Assembly: GCA_024103005.1 (NCBI GenBank)
Contig: JAGFJA010000007.1
Location: 310,001-374,000 of the forward strand
Direction of reading: 5' to 3'
DNA length: 64,000 bases
From: Saprospiraceae bacterium
Lineage (GTDB): Bacteria > Bacteroidota > Bacteroidia > Chitinophagales > Saprospiraceae
In this document: in pieces, positions 36,726 through 44,011 of the stretch
Numbering within the stretch: the first letter of the stretch is position 1
Layout: each line of letters opens with the position of its first letter
The notes under the pieces: generated by a model
Told to the model about the DNA's origin: nothing
Database searches by the model: none
What the model saw: the letters and a program-made list of their open reading frames with translations, nothing else
Made by a program: the position numbers and the translations under genes

Positions 36726-38186
36726 TCAAAGGTCCCTAAGCCAGTCTTCTGCATGCCTGTTAAACCCATCCGGTACTTCATATCTTTCTGGAGCCAGATT
36801 GTCGGGATTCCGGGCAACAGCCTTATATAATTCCTTTTTCCAGTTGGGATTGCGCACTTCGCCCCGGGCGTTGGATTGCAGGAGTCTGTAATCCATCCCG
36901 TCCATAAACGGATTATAAAACAGGAACTTTACATTAGACTGCATTAGTTTAGGAATATCGTAGTATAGCCACACCTCATAAGGTGCACAGGACGGATCAT
37001 CGGTAACAGAGACCATATCGCTTGGTTTACCGTATTTCATAAAGATAAGCCCCCTGTCACTTTCGAAGCCATAGCCAAAACCGGTTTTGTACTTTTTATC
37101 CACAGCGCGGGCTACTTCCATGTATTGTTTATAATATTCATCCGGATGCAGGGCTGATTTATCTTTAAAAAATTTGTATAGAAAATTACTTTTTCCGATT
37201 TTGTTTTCATCCTTCAATAGTCTGTTGACAAGTTCCACATCTGAGTTGTTGACGTTCATGGCAATAGCTCTGAGTGAATAGTTTAATTCCTCTACGGACA
37301 TTTTCCCGACAAAGGAGTTTTCCACCTCATCCATAAATTTGCTGGAAAGTAAGGCTTCGTCTCTTTGGGGATTACTCTTGGTGAAGTAATAAGCTGCACT
37401 GTCAAGCGTATGATGATCAGGACCGTTGAGAAAGACCTGAACTTTATATCGTCCTGATTCGTAATAAGTTGCATCAAACCAGGTTAGAATTTCACTGACA
37501 GGTGCCTTATTGTATTTAATAGTTGTCCTGGCGATAAGTTTTTGGTTGTTCTTACTGTCTAATTTAAAAACTTTATACGTACAGGAAACTACATCCATCG
37601 GCAATTGGTCTGTTTTGTAGCTTTCAAAATATACCCCAAAACGATTCAGATCTGAATGAATAAAAGAAAAAGGAATCAATTCATAAAAGGTGTTGTTTTT
37701 TGAAAGTGCCGGATCCGAATTGTAAGAAGTGTCCGCCACAAGTTGAATATTGGAAAGAAAAGGGTGTGATGGAGCTTTTGTAAGGGTGACTTCTGTTGAA
37801 TTTTTATAAGTGTTGGTTGTGTCACCAAGGTCTGTGAATGTAAAGTCCAGTTTGTATTTCCCCGGTGAGAGGCCGTACCTTCTTAAAGCGATAAAGTCTT
37901 TTGGTGATTTTTGGAGGCCGCTCTCGATGATAAAATTATCGAACCTGATAATTTGGTCCTTTTGTATAAATAGCAGGGTTACTTTAACCTTATTTTCAAA
38001 AAGACTATCCTGTGGTGACTTATAGATACGTGAAATAGTCGAAGAAACATTGTGAATATAAACTTCCAGATATGGATTTAGGGAGGATTGGCCGGCATAA
38101 TATTGAGAAATCAATACGCTCACATCAAGAGCACTTGTTGTCTTAACAGTCAATAAAAACAAGAATAAAAAGAAGAGTTGCTTCAT
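36726..38186 (-). CDS. GWxTD domain-containing exported protein
   Basis: 486 residues with a signal peptide (about 1-19, ending TSAL). The C-terminal half holds the GWxTD domain common in Bacteroidota: YGFESDRGLIFMKYGKPSDMV, APYEVWLYYDIPKLMQSNVKFLFYNP and DGMDYRLLQSNARGEVRNPNWKKELY. The name-giving motif is here GFESD (W to F, T to S). The N-terminal half is beta-rich. Function unknown. Downstream of a small lipoprotein gene by 18 bp, probably cotranscribed. Confidence 0.85.
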   Translation of the reverse strand: MKQLFFLFLFLLTVKTTSALDVSVLISQYYAGQSSLNPYLEVYIHNVSSTISRIYKSPQDSLFENKVKVTLLFIQKDQIIRFDNFIIESGLQKSPKDFIALRRYGLSPGKYKLDFTFTDLGDTTNTYKNSTEVTLTKAPSHPFLSNIQLVADTSYNSDPALSKNNTFYELIPFSFIHSDLNRFGVYFESYKTDQLPMDVVSCTYKVFKLDSKNNQKLIARTTIKYNKAPVSEILTWFDATYYESGRYKVQVFLNGPDHHTLDSAAYYFTKSNPQRDEALLSSKFMDEVENSFVGKMSVEELNYSLRAIAMNVNNSDVELVNRLLKDENKIGKSNFLYKFFKDKSALHPDEYYKQYMEVARAVDKKYKTGFGYGFESDRGLIFMKYGKPSDMVSVTDDPSCAPYEVWLYYDIPKLMQSNVKFLFYNPFMDGMDYRLLQSNARGEVRNPNWKKELYKAVARNPDNLAPERYEVPDGFNRHAEDWLRDL

Positions 38187-38204
38187 TGAAAGAAGAATAG
38201 GAAA

Positions 38205-38621
38205 TTATTGAATGGAACCTTGTGTATCGGAAGTATCGGAGGCAGGCGAGGTGGATATCCATTTGTGAAACTTAAATTCAAATGGCATATTTCTGATGGT
38301 ACTTGACAATTTCAGTGTGCTGTCATTTAGTGTAATAATATCGTATTTCAATGTATCTTCCGCTAACTGAATAATCTGGTTGTTGCTTAGAGAAAAATCA
38401 GATTCAGCCGTATCGCCTGTCAGGTTGGTTTTTAATTTTGTAGCATTAAAAGTGTAAAAGAGTCCGTTGAGTGATTCAGTCTGTGTGCCGTTTCTTTTGG
38501 CAGTATCGAGAACCCAGGTGCCGTGTAAATCTGATAAATTAATGGTTTTTACAGAATTGGTATTTTGGCAAGACAAAAATAATAGAATAAATAAGATGAT
38601 TATTCCATCAGATCTGAGCAT
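38205..38621 (-). CDS. Small lipoprotein, lipocalin-like
   Basis: 138 residues; lipobox FLSC with Cys at about 18. LHGTWVLDTAKRNG followed by alternating short strands and LKYDIITLNDSTLKLS resembles lipocalin-like domains of Bacteroidota lipoproteins, but the match is by general pattern only. First gene of a likely operon with the GWxTD gene. Confidence 0.65.
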   Translation of the reverse strand: MLRSDGIIILFILLFLSCQNTNSVKTINLSDLHGTWVLDTAKRNGTQTESLNGLFYTFNATKLKTNLTGDTAESDFSLSNNQIIQLAEDTLKYDIITLNDSTLKLSSTIRNMPFEFKFHKWISTSPASDTSDTQGSIQ

Positions 38622-38645
38622 AGGATAAAGGTTTAAATGTTATAA

Positions 38646-38653
38646 CAAAGGTA
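38646..38653 (-). promoter_or_regulatory. -7 promoter box TACCTTTG of the lipoprotein-GWxTD genes
   Basis: Exact TAnnTTTG on the minus strand, 24 nt before the ATG at 38621. Confidence 0.5.
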
Positions 38654-38771
38654 AGGATTTTTCCCTTAAGCCGTATTTTATTGTGATTTATTGTCAGTAA
38701 GTAATACATAAAATAGAACGAATGGTTCAAAATTTATTTTCGTATAATTGAATAAAATAGGCTTATTCCTT

Positions 38772-38779
38772 TATCTTTG
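38772..38779 (+). promoter_or_regulatory. -7 promoter box TATCTTTG of the esterase gene
   Basis: Exact TAnnTTTG. It overlaps an in-frame TTG at 38777, so translation must begin later, at ATG 38789 or, more likely, 38810. Confidence 0.55.
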
Positions 38780-38809
38780 GCTTATTATATGATTAAAAAC
38801 ATTATAAAA

Positions 38810-39541
38810 ATGAAAAGAGAATTGCACGCATGGTATAGCCCATCATTGAATAAAACAATGGAAATTGCGGTTTATGGACATTTTGGCATACCATTGCTGC
38901 TTGTACCGACGGCAGCTGCAGATTATCTGGAGTATGAACGCTTTTTACTGATTGATGTGATAAAGCCATTTATCGAAAGCGGAAAGTTTAAAGTCTTTTC
39001 CATCAACAGTATTAATTCTGAAAGCTGGCTTAACAATAAAATGCATCCACGCCATAAGTCTATCCGCCACGTACAGTTTAATGACTACGTGTATAATGAA
39101 GTAGTTCCGTTTATCAAAAGTCAGACATCTGAGGATTCCAATATCATTGTATCAGGAGCATCTTTGGGAGCTTTACACAGCGCAAATCTTTATTTCAAGC
39201 GGCCGGACCTTATTTCAGGTGTCATAGCCATGAGCGGTGATTATGACCTGACATCTTATACGGATGGCTATTATGACGATGATGTATATTTCAACAGCCC
39301 GATGGCGTATATGCCCGGATTGAATGATGAAGCGTATCTGCGAAGGATGAGAAATAACCCGCATATACATATTCTGACCGGAAGCGGCAACTATGAGACT
39401 CCGGAGGCTTCCAGGCGTTTTGCTGCCGTGTTGGAATCAAAGGGTATTGCAGTAGATCTGGATGTTTGGGGATTTGACATGCATCACGATTGGCCGACAT
39501 GGAGGGCTATGTTACCTTATGTTTTAAAGACAAAATTTTAA
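38810..39541 (+). CDS. Esterase family alpha/beta hydrolase
   Basis: 243 residues from ATG 38810 (MKRELHAWYSPSLNKTMEIAVYG). The fold is that of the esterase D/antigen 85-like family (PF00756): nucleophile motif GASLGA with S118, then PDLISGVIAMSGDYDLT, and a late acid/His region with HILTGSGNYETPEASRRFAAVLESKGIAVDLDVWGFDMHHDWPTWR, where the His near the end is the likely catalytic base. No signal peptide, so cytosolic. Substrate unknown. Ends before a terminator. Confidence 0.85.
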   Translation: MKRELHAWYSPSLNKTMEIAVYGHFGIPLLLVPTAAADYLEYERFLLIDVIKPFIESGKFKVFSINSINSESWLNNKMHPRHKSIRHVQFNDYVYNEVVPFIKSQTSEDSNIIVSGASLGALHSANLYFKRPDLISGVIAMSGDYDLTSYTDGYYDDDVYFNSPMAYMPGLNDEAYLRRMRNNPHIHILTGSGNYETPEASRRFAAVLESKGIAVDLDVWGFDMHHDWPTWRAMLPYVLKTKF

Positions 39542-39599
39542 TGTTAAAAAGTGGCAAAGTGTATAAACTTAGCCCTGAAGTTTAAATTAAAAATAGATG

Positions 39600-39629
39600 A
39601 ATCCTGCTCAAGTTGCAGGATTTTTTTAA
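39600..39629 (+). terminator. Rho-independent terminator after the esterase gene
   Basis: 8-bp stem AATCCTGC / GCAGGATT with a 7-nt loop followed by T6-7, 59 bp after the stop codon. It ends just 10 bp before the next ATG, so that gene needs its own promoter or read-through. Confidence 0.88.
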
Positions 39630-39638
39630 TAGAGAAAT

Positions 39639-40190
39639 ATGAAATATTCGGTAATTTTTTTGATGCTGGTTATTATTATGGGAATTGGTTGCTCAGGCGA
39701 CGCGCCGGGGAAGAAGAATGAGCCATTAAAAAAACAGGAACCGGATTTGGCAAGCCAGGAGGTTGATACTTTTAAGAACACGGCTGACAGATTTCCGGAA
39801 TATTCAACTTTTGAAATGGAAGATCTGGGCTTTGATCCATGCGAGTTGCTTACCATGCATGGAATTACCGTCTCTTGTAAACCTACGTCCACCGTGAGTA
39901 TTTACAATCACAGGCAGAATCCTGAAAAGGTATGTATATATTCGTGGGAAGGGACAGATGGTCAACTATGTGAGGTTAAATTTACTATACTTGGATATAC
40001 ACTTTCTCATGGTAAATTAGTGTCTTTGTTTAAGCCGGACAAAGACGGAATTATTCAACACTCGGATTATGGTATCCGTTGGATTGTGGACAATAAGGTC
40101 ATGTCGGTATCATACACCGGTGAATTGATTAAGAAAGTTAATATCTTAACTGTAAAAAATCACGTCAAGCCATTGAAAAAGGCCGGATAG
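39639..40190 (+). CDS. Hypothetical lipoprotein
   Basis: 183 residues. Signal with lipobox GIGC (Cys at about 18), a Lys/Pro-rich linker (PGKKNEPLKKQEP), then a compact domain with four Cys (PCELL, VSCKP, KVCIYSW, QLCEV), probably paired. No family recognised. The start lies directly after the terminator at 39600-39629, and no promoter box is visible in between. Confidence 0.68.
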   Translation: MKYSVIFLMLVIIMGIGCSGDAPGKKNEPLKKQEPDLASQEVDTFKNTADRFPEYSTFEMEDLGFDPCELLTMHGITVSCKPTSTVSIYNHRQNPEKVCIYSWEGTDGQLCEVKFTILGYTLSHGKLVSLFKPDKDGIIQHSDYGIRWIVDNKVMSVSYTGELIKKVNILTVKNHVKPLKKAG

Positions 40191-40242
40191 ACGGGAGGGT
40201 TCTACCTGTTGGCATAGGGTTATTGTAATTAAAATATGGTGG

Positions 40243-41232
40243 TTAGCGATTGGTCAATAATGCCAGGTCTGCAAGGGCAATAGCCGCGACTGCTTCCAGA
40301 ATTACCGGCACTCTCAGTGCAATACAGAGGTCATGCCGACCTTTGTAAGAAAAGCTCTCCATCTCTCCTGAAGCCATATTCCAGGAATGTTGTTCCTTGG
40401 GTGTTGAGGAGGTAGGTTTGACGACAACTCTGAATACGATGTCGTTGCCATTGGAGATGCCTCCATTAATCCCTCCTGAATGATTGGTAAGCGTCAAGCC
40501 ATCCGGATTGATGATGGCATCATTGTGTTCGGAGCCAAACATCCTTGCTGCCTTGAATCCCGCACCAAATTCAATACCTTTTACAGCCGGTATAGAAAAG
40601 GCTATGTGCGAAATAACAGATTCTACGGAGTCAAAAAATGATTCGCCCAGACCGACAGGCAGACCTTTTATGGTACATTGTACAATGCCACCTACAGAAT
40701 CTTTGGCCTCAATGGCTCTTTGGATACCTTCCTGTATGTCGGGACATCCGGCAATTTCAACTATTTCCGACTGGAAGTGGACTTTTGATTTTAAATGATG
40801 ATTGATTACTTTCTTCGCTATTACTCCCGCTGCTACTAGGGCTACGGTCAGTCTTCCCGAAAAATGTCCTCCGCCTCTGTAATCCTCAAAGCCCTTAAAT
40901 TTAATATGTCCGGTAAAGTCGGCGTGTCCGGGCCGAGGTATATCCCGTTGCTTTGTATATGTTTCACTTCTGGTGTTTGAATTGATAAAATTGATATTTA
41001 TCGGACTGCCTGTTGAAAAACCGTTAAATATTCCGGAGGAAAAAACAGGTATGTCGTCTTCTATTCGAGGTGTCGTACCCTTCACTCCGGGCTTTCTTCT
41101 TTTCAGGTCACTCAGGAAATCCTCTTCATGAATAGCAATGCCGGGCGGACAACCATCAATGACAATACCTACCTCCGGACCATGGGATTCACCATAAATT
41201 GTAATTCTAAAAAATCTGCCAAATTGATTCAT
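40243..41232 (-). CDS. aroC: Chorismate synthase
   Basis: Last step of the shikimate pathway, making chorismate from EPSP with reduced FMN. 329 residues from ATG 41232. Signatures present: FRITIYGESHGPEVGIVIDGCPPG at the N-terminus, RPGHADFTG, YRGGGHFSGRLTV with the flavin-site residues, GIEFGAGF and GISNGNDIVFRV. An upstream in-frame TTG (41271) lies before a -7-like box CATCTTTG (41237-41244, minus strand) and is ruled out. The box ends only 4 nt before the ATG. Confidence 0.95.
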   Translation of the reverse strand: MNQFGRFFRITIYGESHGPEVGIVIDGCPPGIAIHEEDFLSDLKRRKPGVKGTTPRIEDDIPVFSSGIFNGFSTGSPININFINSNTRSETYTKQRDIPRPGHADFTGHIKFKGFEDYRGGGHFSGRLTVALVAAGVIAKKVINHHLKSKVHFQSEIVEIAGCPDIQEGIQRAIEAKDSVGGIVQCTIKGLPVGLGESFFDSVESVISHIAFSIPAVKGIEFGAGFKAARMFGSEHNDAIINPDGLTLTNHSGGINGGISNGNDIVFRVVVKPTSSTPKEQHSWNMASGEMESFSYKGRHDLCIALRVPVILEAVAAIALADLALLTNR

Positions 41233-41910
41233 TTTACAAAGATGGTGAAAAATCAGAAAGCACGAAATCAAAAGTGTATGAATCGCAAAATGTGCAGATT
41301 ATAAAATGCAGGTATAGCGGATGACGTGGAAAATAGCCGAAAGATAATAACGTTTTGATTGTTTGGAGTTTGATGCGCTGTCGCGTCTTTGATGAACTAA
41401 TGTCCGGTTGATTTTCTGATATCAAATAACTTGGTTAAAAGCTCAGGTGTTAAGTTTTTGAACTAATTATCGACATATAAGTATAAGTCCGAAGTTTTGG
41501 ATATCATCGATGTGATTTTTAGTCATTTTTCATCAAATCTTCATGGTTTGTCAACCGAGTTTCAAAAATAGGACAATGTATCACGCTTCATAGGTACGAC
41601 CTTATTAAATTAAAAATAGATTATCAGTCGGTTGTGGTTTGTTGCATAAATCACAAAATCACCTGGGATAAATATTCAACCTGGAATATCAGGAAAATAA
41701 GATTATTCATTGGCTTAAAGTCAACCGATTTCCTGAATATTTTAAGAAAAGTGCAATCGGTGATATACGCGTAAAAGTGAAGCTTGAAATGGAGAGGCAT
41801 CAGTGAATTTAATGTCATTCGAATGAAACAGAGTGAAAAATTGCCTATTCACCTCTTTGAAGGGTGGATTACGCCTCTTTTTAAGGAAAAATTTCAAAAA
41901 TATATTCATT

Positions 41911-41934
41911 GCTCCCACAAATTACCACTTTTAC
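41911..41934 (-). promoter_or_regulatory. MraZ-box-like site, upstream, minus orientation
   Basis: Read on the minus strand: GTGGTAATTTGTGGGAGC preceded by GTAAAA. It has two TGG-type half-sites in a 10-nt period (TGGTA-N5-TGGGA), the pattern known for MraZ operators (TGGGN repeats spaced by 5 nt). It is an inverted, nearly identical copy of the site at 42127-42144. Confidence 0.6.
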
Positions 41935-41977
41935 TTACGTTAATATTATATCACGACTATAGTTTATGTAATATTTA

Positions 41978-41985
41978 TATCTTTG
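41978..41985 (+). promoter_or_regulatory. -7 promoter box TATCTTTG, probable dcw promoter
   Basis: Exact TAnnTTTG between the two MraZ-box-like sites. It would give mraZ a leader of about 200 nt that runs through the downstream site. No clear -33 element. Confidence 0.45.
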
Positions 41986-42126
41986 TAAAACATGTGTTTT
42001 AATATATACATAATATAAATATGTTAATATGTAATCAAAATAGTTACAAAACCATCATATTTTGATGATAAACATATATAAAAAAATAATAATCTTTGAT
42101 TTTGCGTAAAATATTTTGGTAAAAAA

Positions 42127-42144
42127 GTGGTAAATTGTGGGAGC
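42127..42144 (+). promoter_or_regulatory. MraZ-box-like site, 54 bp before mraZ
   Basis: GTGGTAAATTGTGGGAGC, with TGGTA-N5-TGGGA spacing. MraZ is known to bind such repeats in front of its own gene and repress the dcw operon in other bacteria; the binding here is inferred from that. Confidence 0.68.
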
Positions 42145-42197
42145 TAAACTATTTTTGACTCATCAAGAACAGAAAATGTTTTGAAAAGACCTAATTA

Positions 42198-42671
42198 ATG
42201 CAACAGCTATACGGGGAATATGAATGTAGCGTTGATGAGAAAGGGAGGTTGAAATTGCCTTCTGCGCTTCTTCGCAATGTAGGTGGTAATCCGCCGTATA
42301 AGTTTTTTGTAAACAGGGGTTTTGAAAAATGTTTGATGTTGTATCCCGAGAAAGTTTGGGAGAAAATCGTTGAAAAAGTAAATAACCTCAACTCTTTCGT
42401 TACTGAAGAGCGCAACTTTATCCGTTATTTTTTCAGAGGTTTAAGAGATGTGGCGACAGATTCTGCTGAGCGAATTTTGTTGCCCAAGCCACTACTGGAA
42501 TTTGCGGGGATTCAAAAGGAAGTTGTGTTGTTTGGTTATATGGATCGTGTAGAAATCTGGGATAAGGCAGCTTATTATGCATGGGCTGATGTCGAGCCGG
42601 ATAATTTTGCTCTTATGTCAGACCGATTGTTGGGAAATAAGAGCGAATCCGGAAATCAGAATGTGTTGTGA
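42198..42671 (+). CDS. mraZ: Division/cell wall cluster transcriptional repressor MraZ
   Basis: 157 residues with two SpoVT/AbrB-like MraZ domains: YGEYECSVDEKGRLKLPSALL (about 4-24) and FFRGLRDVATDSAERILLPKPLLEFAGI (about 79-106), each holding the DxxGR/LP-type core (second copy DSAERILLP). MraZ forms a ring that binds TGG repeats upstream and controls the dcw cluster. First gene of the cluster; its stop overlaps the rsmH start by one base. Confidence 0.95.
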   Translation: MQQLYGEYECSVDEKGRLKLPSALLRNVGGNPPYKFFVNRGFEKCLMLYPEKVWEKIVEKVNNLNSFVTEERNFIRYFFRGLRDVATDSAERILLPKPLLEFAGIQKEVVLFGYMDRVEIWDKAAYYAWADVEPDNFALMSDRLLGNKSESGNQNVL

Positions 42672-43576
42672 TGATACCTTACCATCTCCCGGTTTTACCT
42701 AAAGAAACCATTGATGTGTTGGATATTAATCCTTCCGGGGTTTATGTGGATGTAACCTTTGGAGGTGGAGGGCACAGTAAGTTGATTCTTGAGAAACTGG
42801 GGCGAGATGGGCGTTTAATAGTTATGGATCAGGATTTGGATGTCATTCAGAATATTCCCGATGATAACAGGATAACCTTCATACACAGTAATTTCAGGTA
42901 TCTTAAACGAATGTTGAGAGTGGAGAATGTAGTCGAGGTGGACGGGATTTTGGCAGATATCGGTGTATCATCTCATCAGTTTGATTCAAGCCATAGAGGA
43001 TTTTCTTTTCGCTTTGAAGGGGATCTGGATATGAGGATGAATCGGGAGACAGCACTTGCGGCAGCAGACATCATCATGACATACGAACAGGAATCGCTGA
43101 TTGAGATGTTTTCCGGACTGGGAGAGGTCAGAAATGCAAAGACGTTGGCGGGGTTGATTGTCAGCATCCGCAGAAAGTCAAAGATTAAGACAATTGAGGA
43201 ATTTATTTACGGAATTCAACCAGCTATTATCGGCAATAAGCCGAAATATCTTGCTCAGGTATTTCAGGCCTTGCGGATAGAAGTTAATGATGAATTGGGA
43301 GCTTTGAAAGAATTGTTGTATGATTCTTATGAAGTGTTGAAGAAGGATGGCGTAATTGCTGTCATTACATTTCATAGCCTGGAAGACCGTATAGTAAAGA
43401 ATTTTTTCAAGACAGGAAATCCAGAAGGCCGGATAGATAAAGATGAATACGGTAAAATTTTCAAACCCTTTACCTTGATTAATAAGAAACCAATTGAACC
43501 GGGTTGGGAGGAAATTAAGGTAAACAATCGCGCCAGAAGCGCAAAATTAAGAGCAGCGAGGAAGTCGGGAGAGTAA
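42671..43576 (+). CDS. rsmH: 16S rRNA (cytosine(1402)-N(4))-methyltransferase
   Basis: 301 residues from ATG 42671, whose A is the last base of the mraZ stop (GTG 42668 is also possible). YHLPVLPKETIDVLDINPSGVYVDVTFGGGGHSKLILEKL is the SAM-binding start of RsmH (MraW), followed by GILADIGVSSHQFD and RGFSFRFEGDLDMRMN. The C-terminus has TFHSLEDRIVKNFF and NNRARSAKLRAARK. Methylates N4 of C1402 in the ribosomal P site. Confidence 0.96.
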   Translation: MIPYHLPVLPKETIDVLDINPSGVYVDVTFGGGGHSKLILEKLGRDGRLIVMDQDLDVIQNIPDDNRITFIHSNFRYLKRMLRVENVVEVDGILADIGVSSHQFDSSHRGFSFRFEGDLDMRMNRETALAAADIIMTYEQESLIEMFSGLGEVRNAKTLAGLIVSIRRKSKIKTIEEFIYGIQPAIIGNKPKYLAQVFQALRIEVNDELGALKELLYDSYEVLKKDGVIAVITFHSLEDRIVKNFFKTGNPEGRIDKDEYGKIFKPFTLINKKPIEPGWEEIKVNNRARSAKLRAARKSGE

Positions 43577-43693
43577 TCTCATGGGGGTCACAAAGTATCG
43601 TGACAATAAAGACTAAGAAAACAACTATTTATATTTCTGTATAGGTTTGACTTATGCAGAAGAGATTAAGGTCTCAAAATTAGAAACTACGAA

Positions 43694-44011
43694 ATGAAAA
43701 AATTAACAAACAACAACCAAAACTGGCTTGATGATTTTGGCCTGAAGGTTTTAAAAAGGAACACTCCTTTTATTTGTTTCCTCGGCTTACTTGGCATCTT
43801 CTATATTGCCAACACGCATAGTGCGGAGAACAAAGTAAGCAAAATTCTTACCCTAAAGAATGAAATTCGAGAATTAAATTGGAAATATCTCAATTTAAAA
43901 AGTGACCTCGTACATAGCAGTATGTATTCAACTGTCGAATCAAAGCTGGCTGATAAAGAAATCAGCCTGAGAGGAAAAAGACCTGTTCAGATTGTCGTAA
44001 AAGGCCAGTGA
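43694..44011 (+). CDS. ftsL: FtsL-like cell division protein
   Basis: 105 residues: short cytoplasmic start, one membrane helix (about 24-42, FICFLGLLGIFYIANTH) and a periplasmic coiled coil (LTLKNEIRELNWKYLNLKSDLVHSS), the bitopic layout of FtsL. FtsL joins FtsB and FtsQ and helps activate FtsWI. Sequence identity in this family is low; the call rests on topology and position between rsmH and ftsI. The 117 bp before it show no hairpin. The stop overlaps the ftsI start by one base. Confidence 0.82.
   Translation: MKKLTNNNQNWLDDFGLKVLKRNTPFICFLGLLGIFYIANTHSAENKVSKILTLKNEIRELNWKYLNLKSDLVHSSMYSTVESKLADKEISLRGKRPVQIVVKGQ

Larger units (their letters stand above)
41233..42197. other. 965-bp AT-rich gap between aroC and mraZ
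   Basis: No gene I can support. It holds the aroC -7-like box, two MraZ-box-like sites in inverted orientation (41911-41934, 42127-42144) and a promoter box between them (41978-41985). There are also scattered short repeats: GTCAACCGA twice (about 41549 and 41714), and an inverted pair AATATCAGGAAA (about 41683) and TTTCCTGAATATT (about 41731). A 72-codon open frame at 41784-42002 starts with TTG, contains one MraZ site and looks accidental. Confidence 0.6.

Noticed and set aside
36726-38186. Frameshift or damage in the GWxTD protein because the name motif reads GFESD
   Set aside because: The frame is intact and the rest of the domain is well conserved; W-to-F and T-to-S are mild changes.
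41784-42002. 72-codon open frame before mraZ
   Set aside because: TTG start, AT-rich composition and no recognisable protein features; it contains one MraZ-box-like site and the probable dcw promoter, so it is regulatory DNA.
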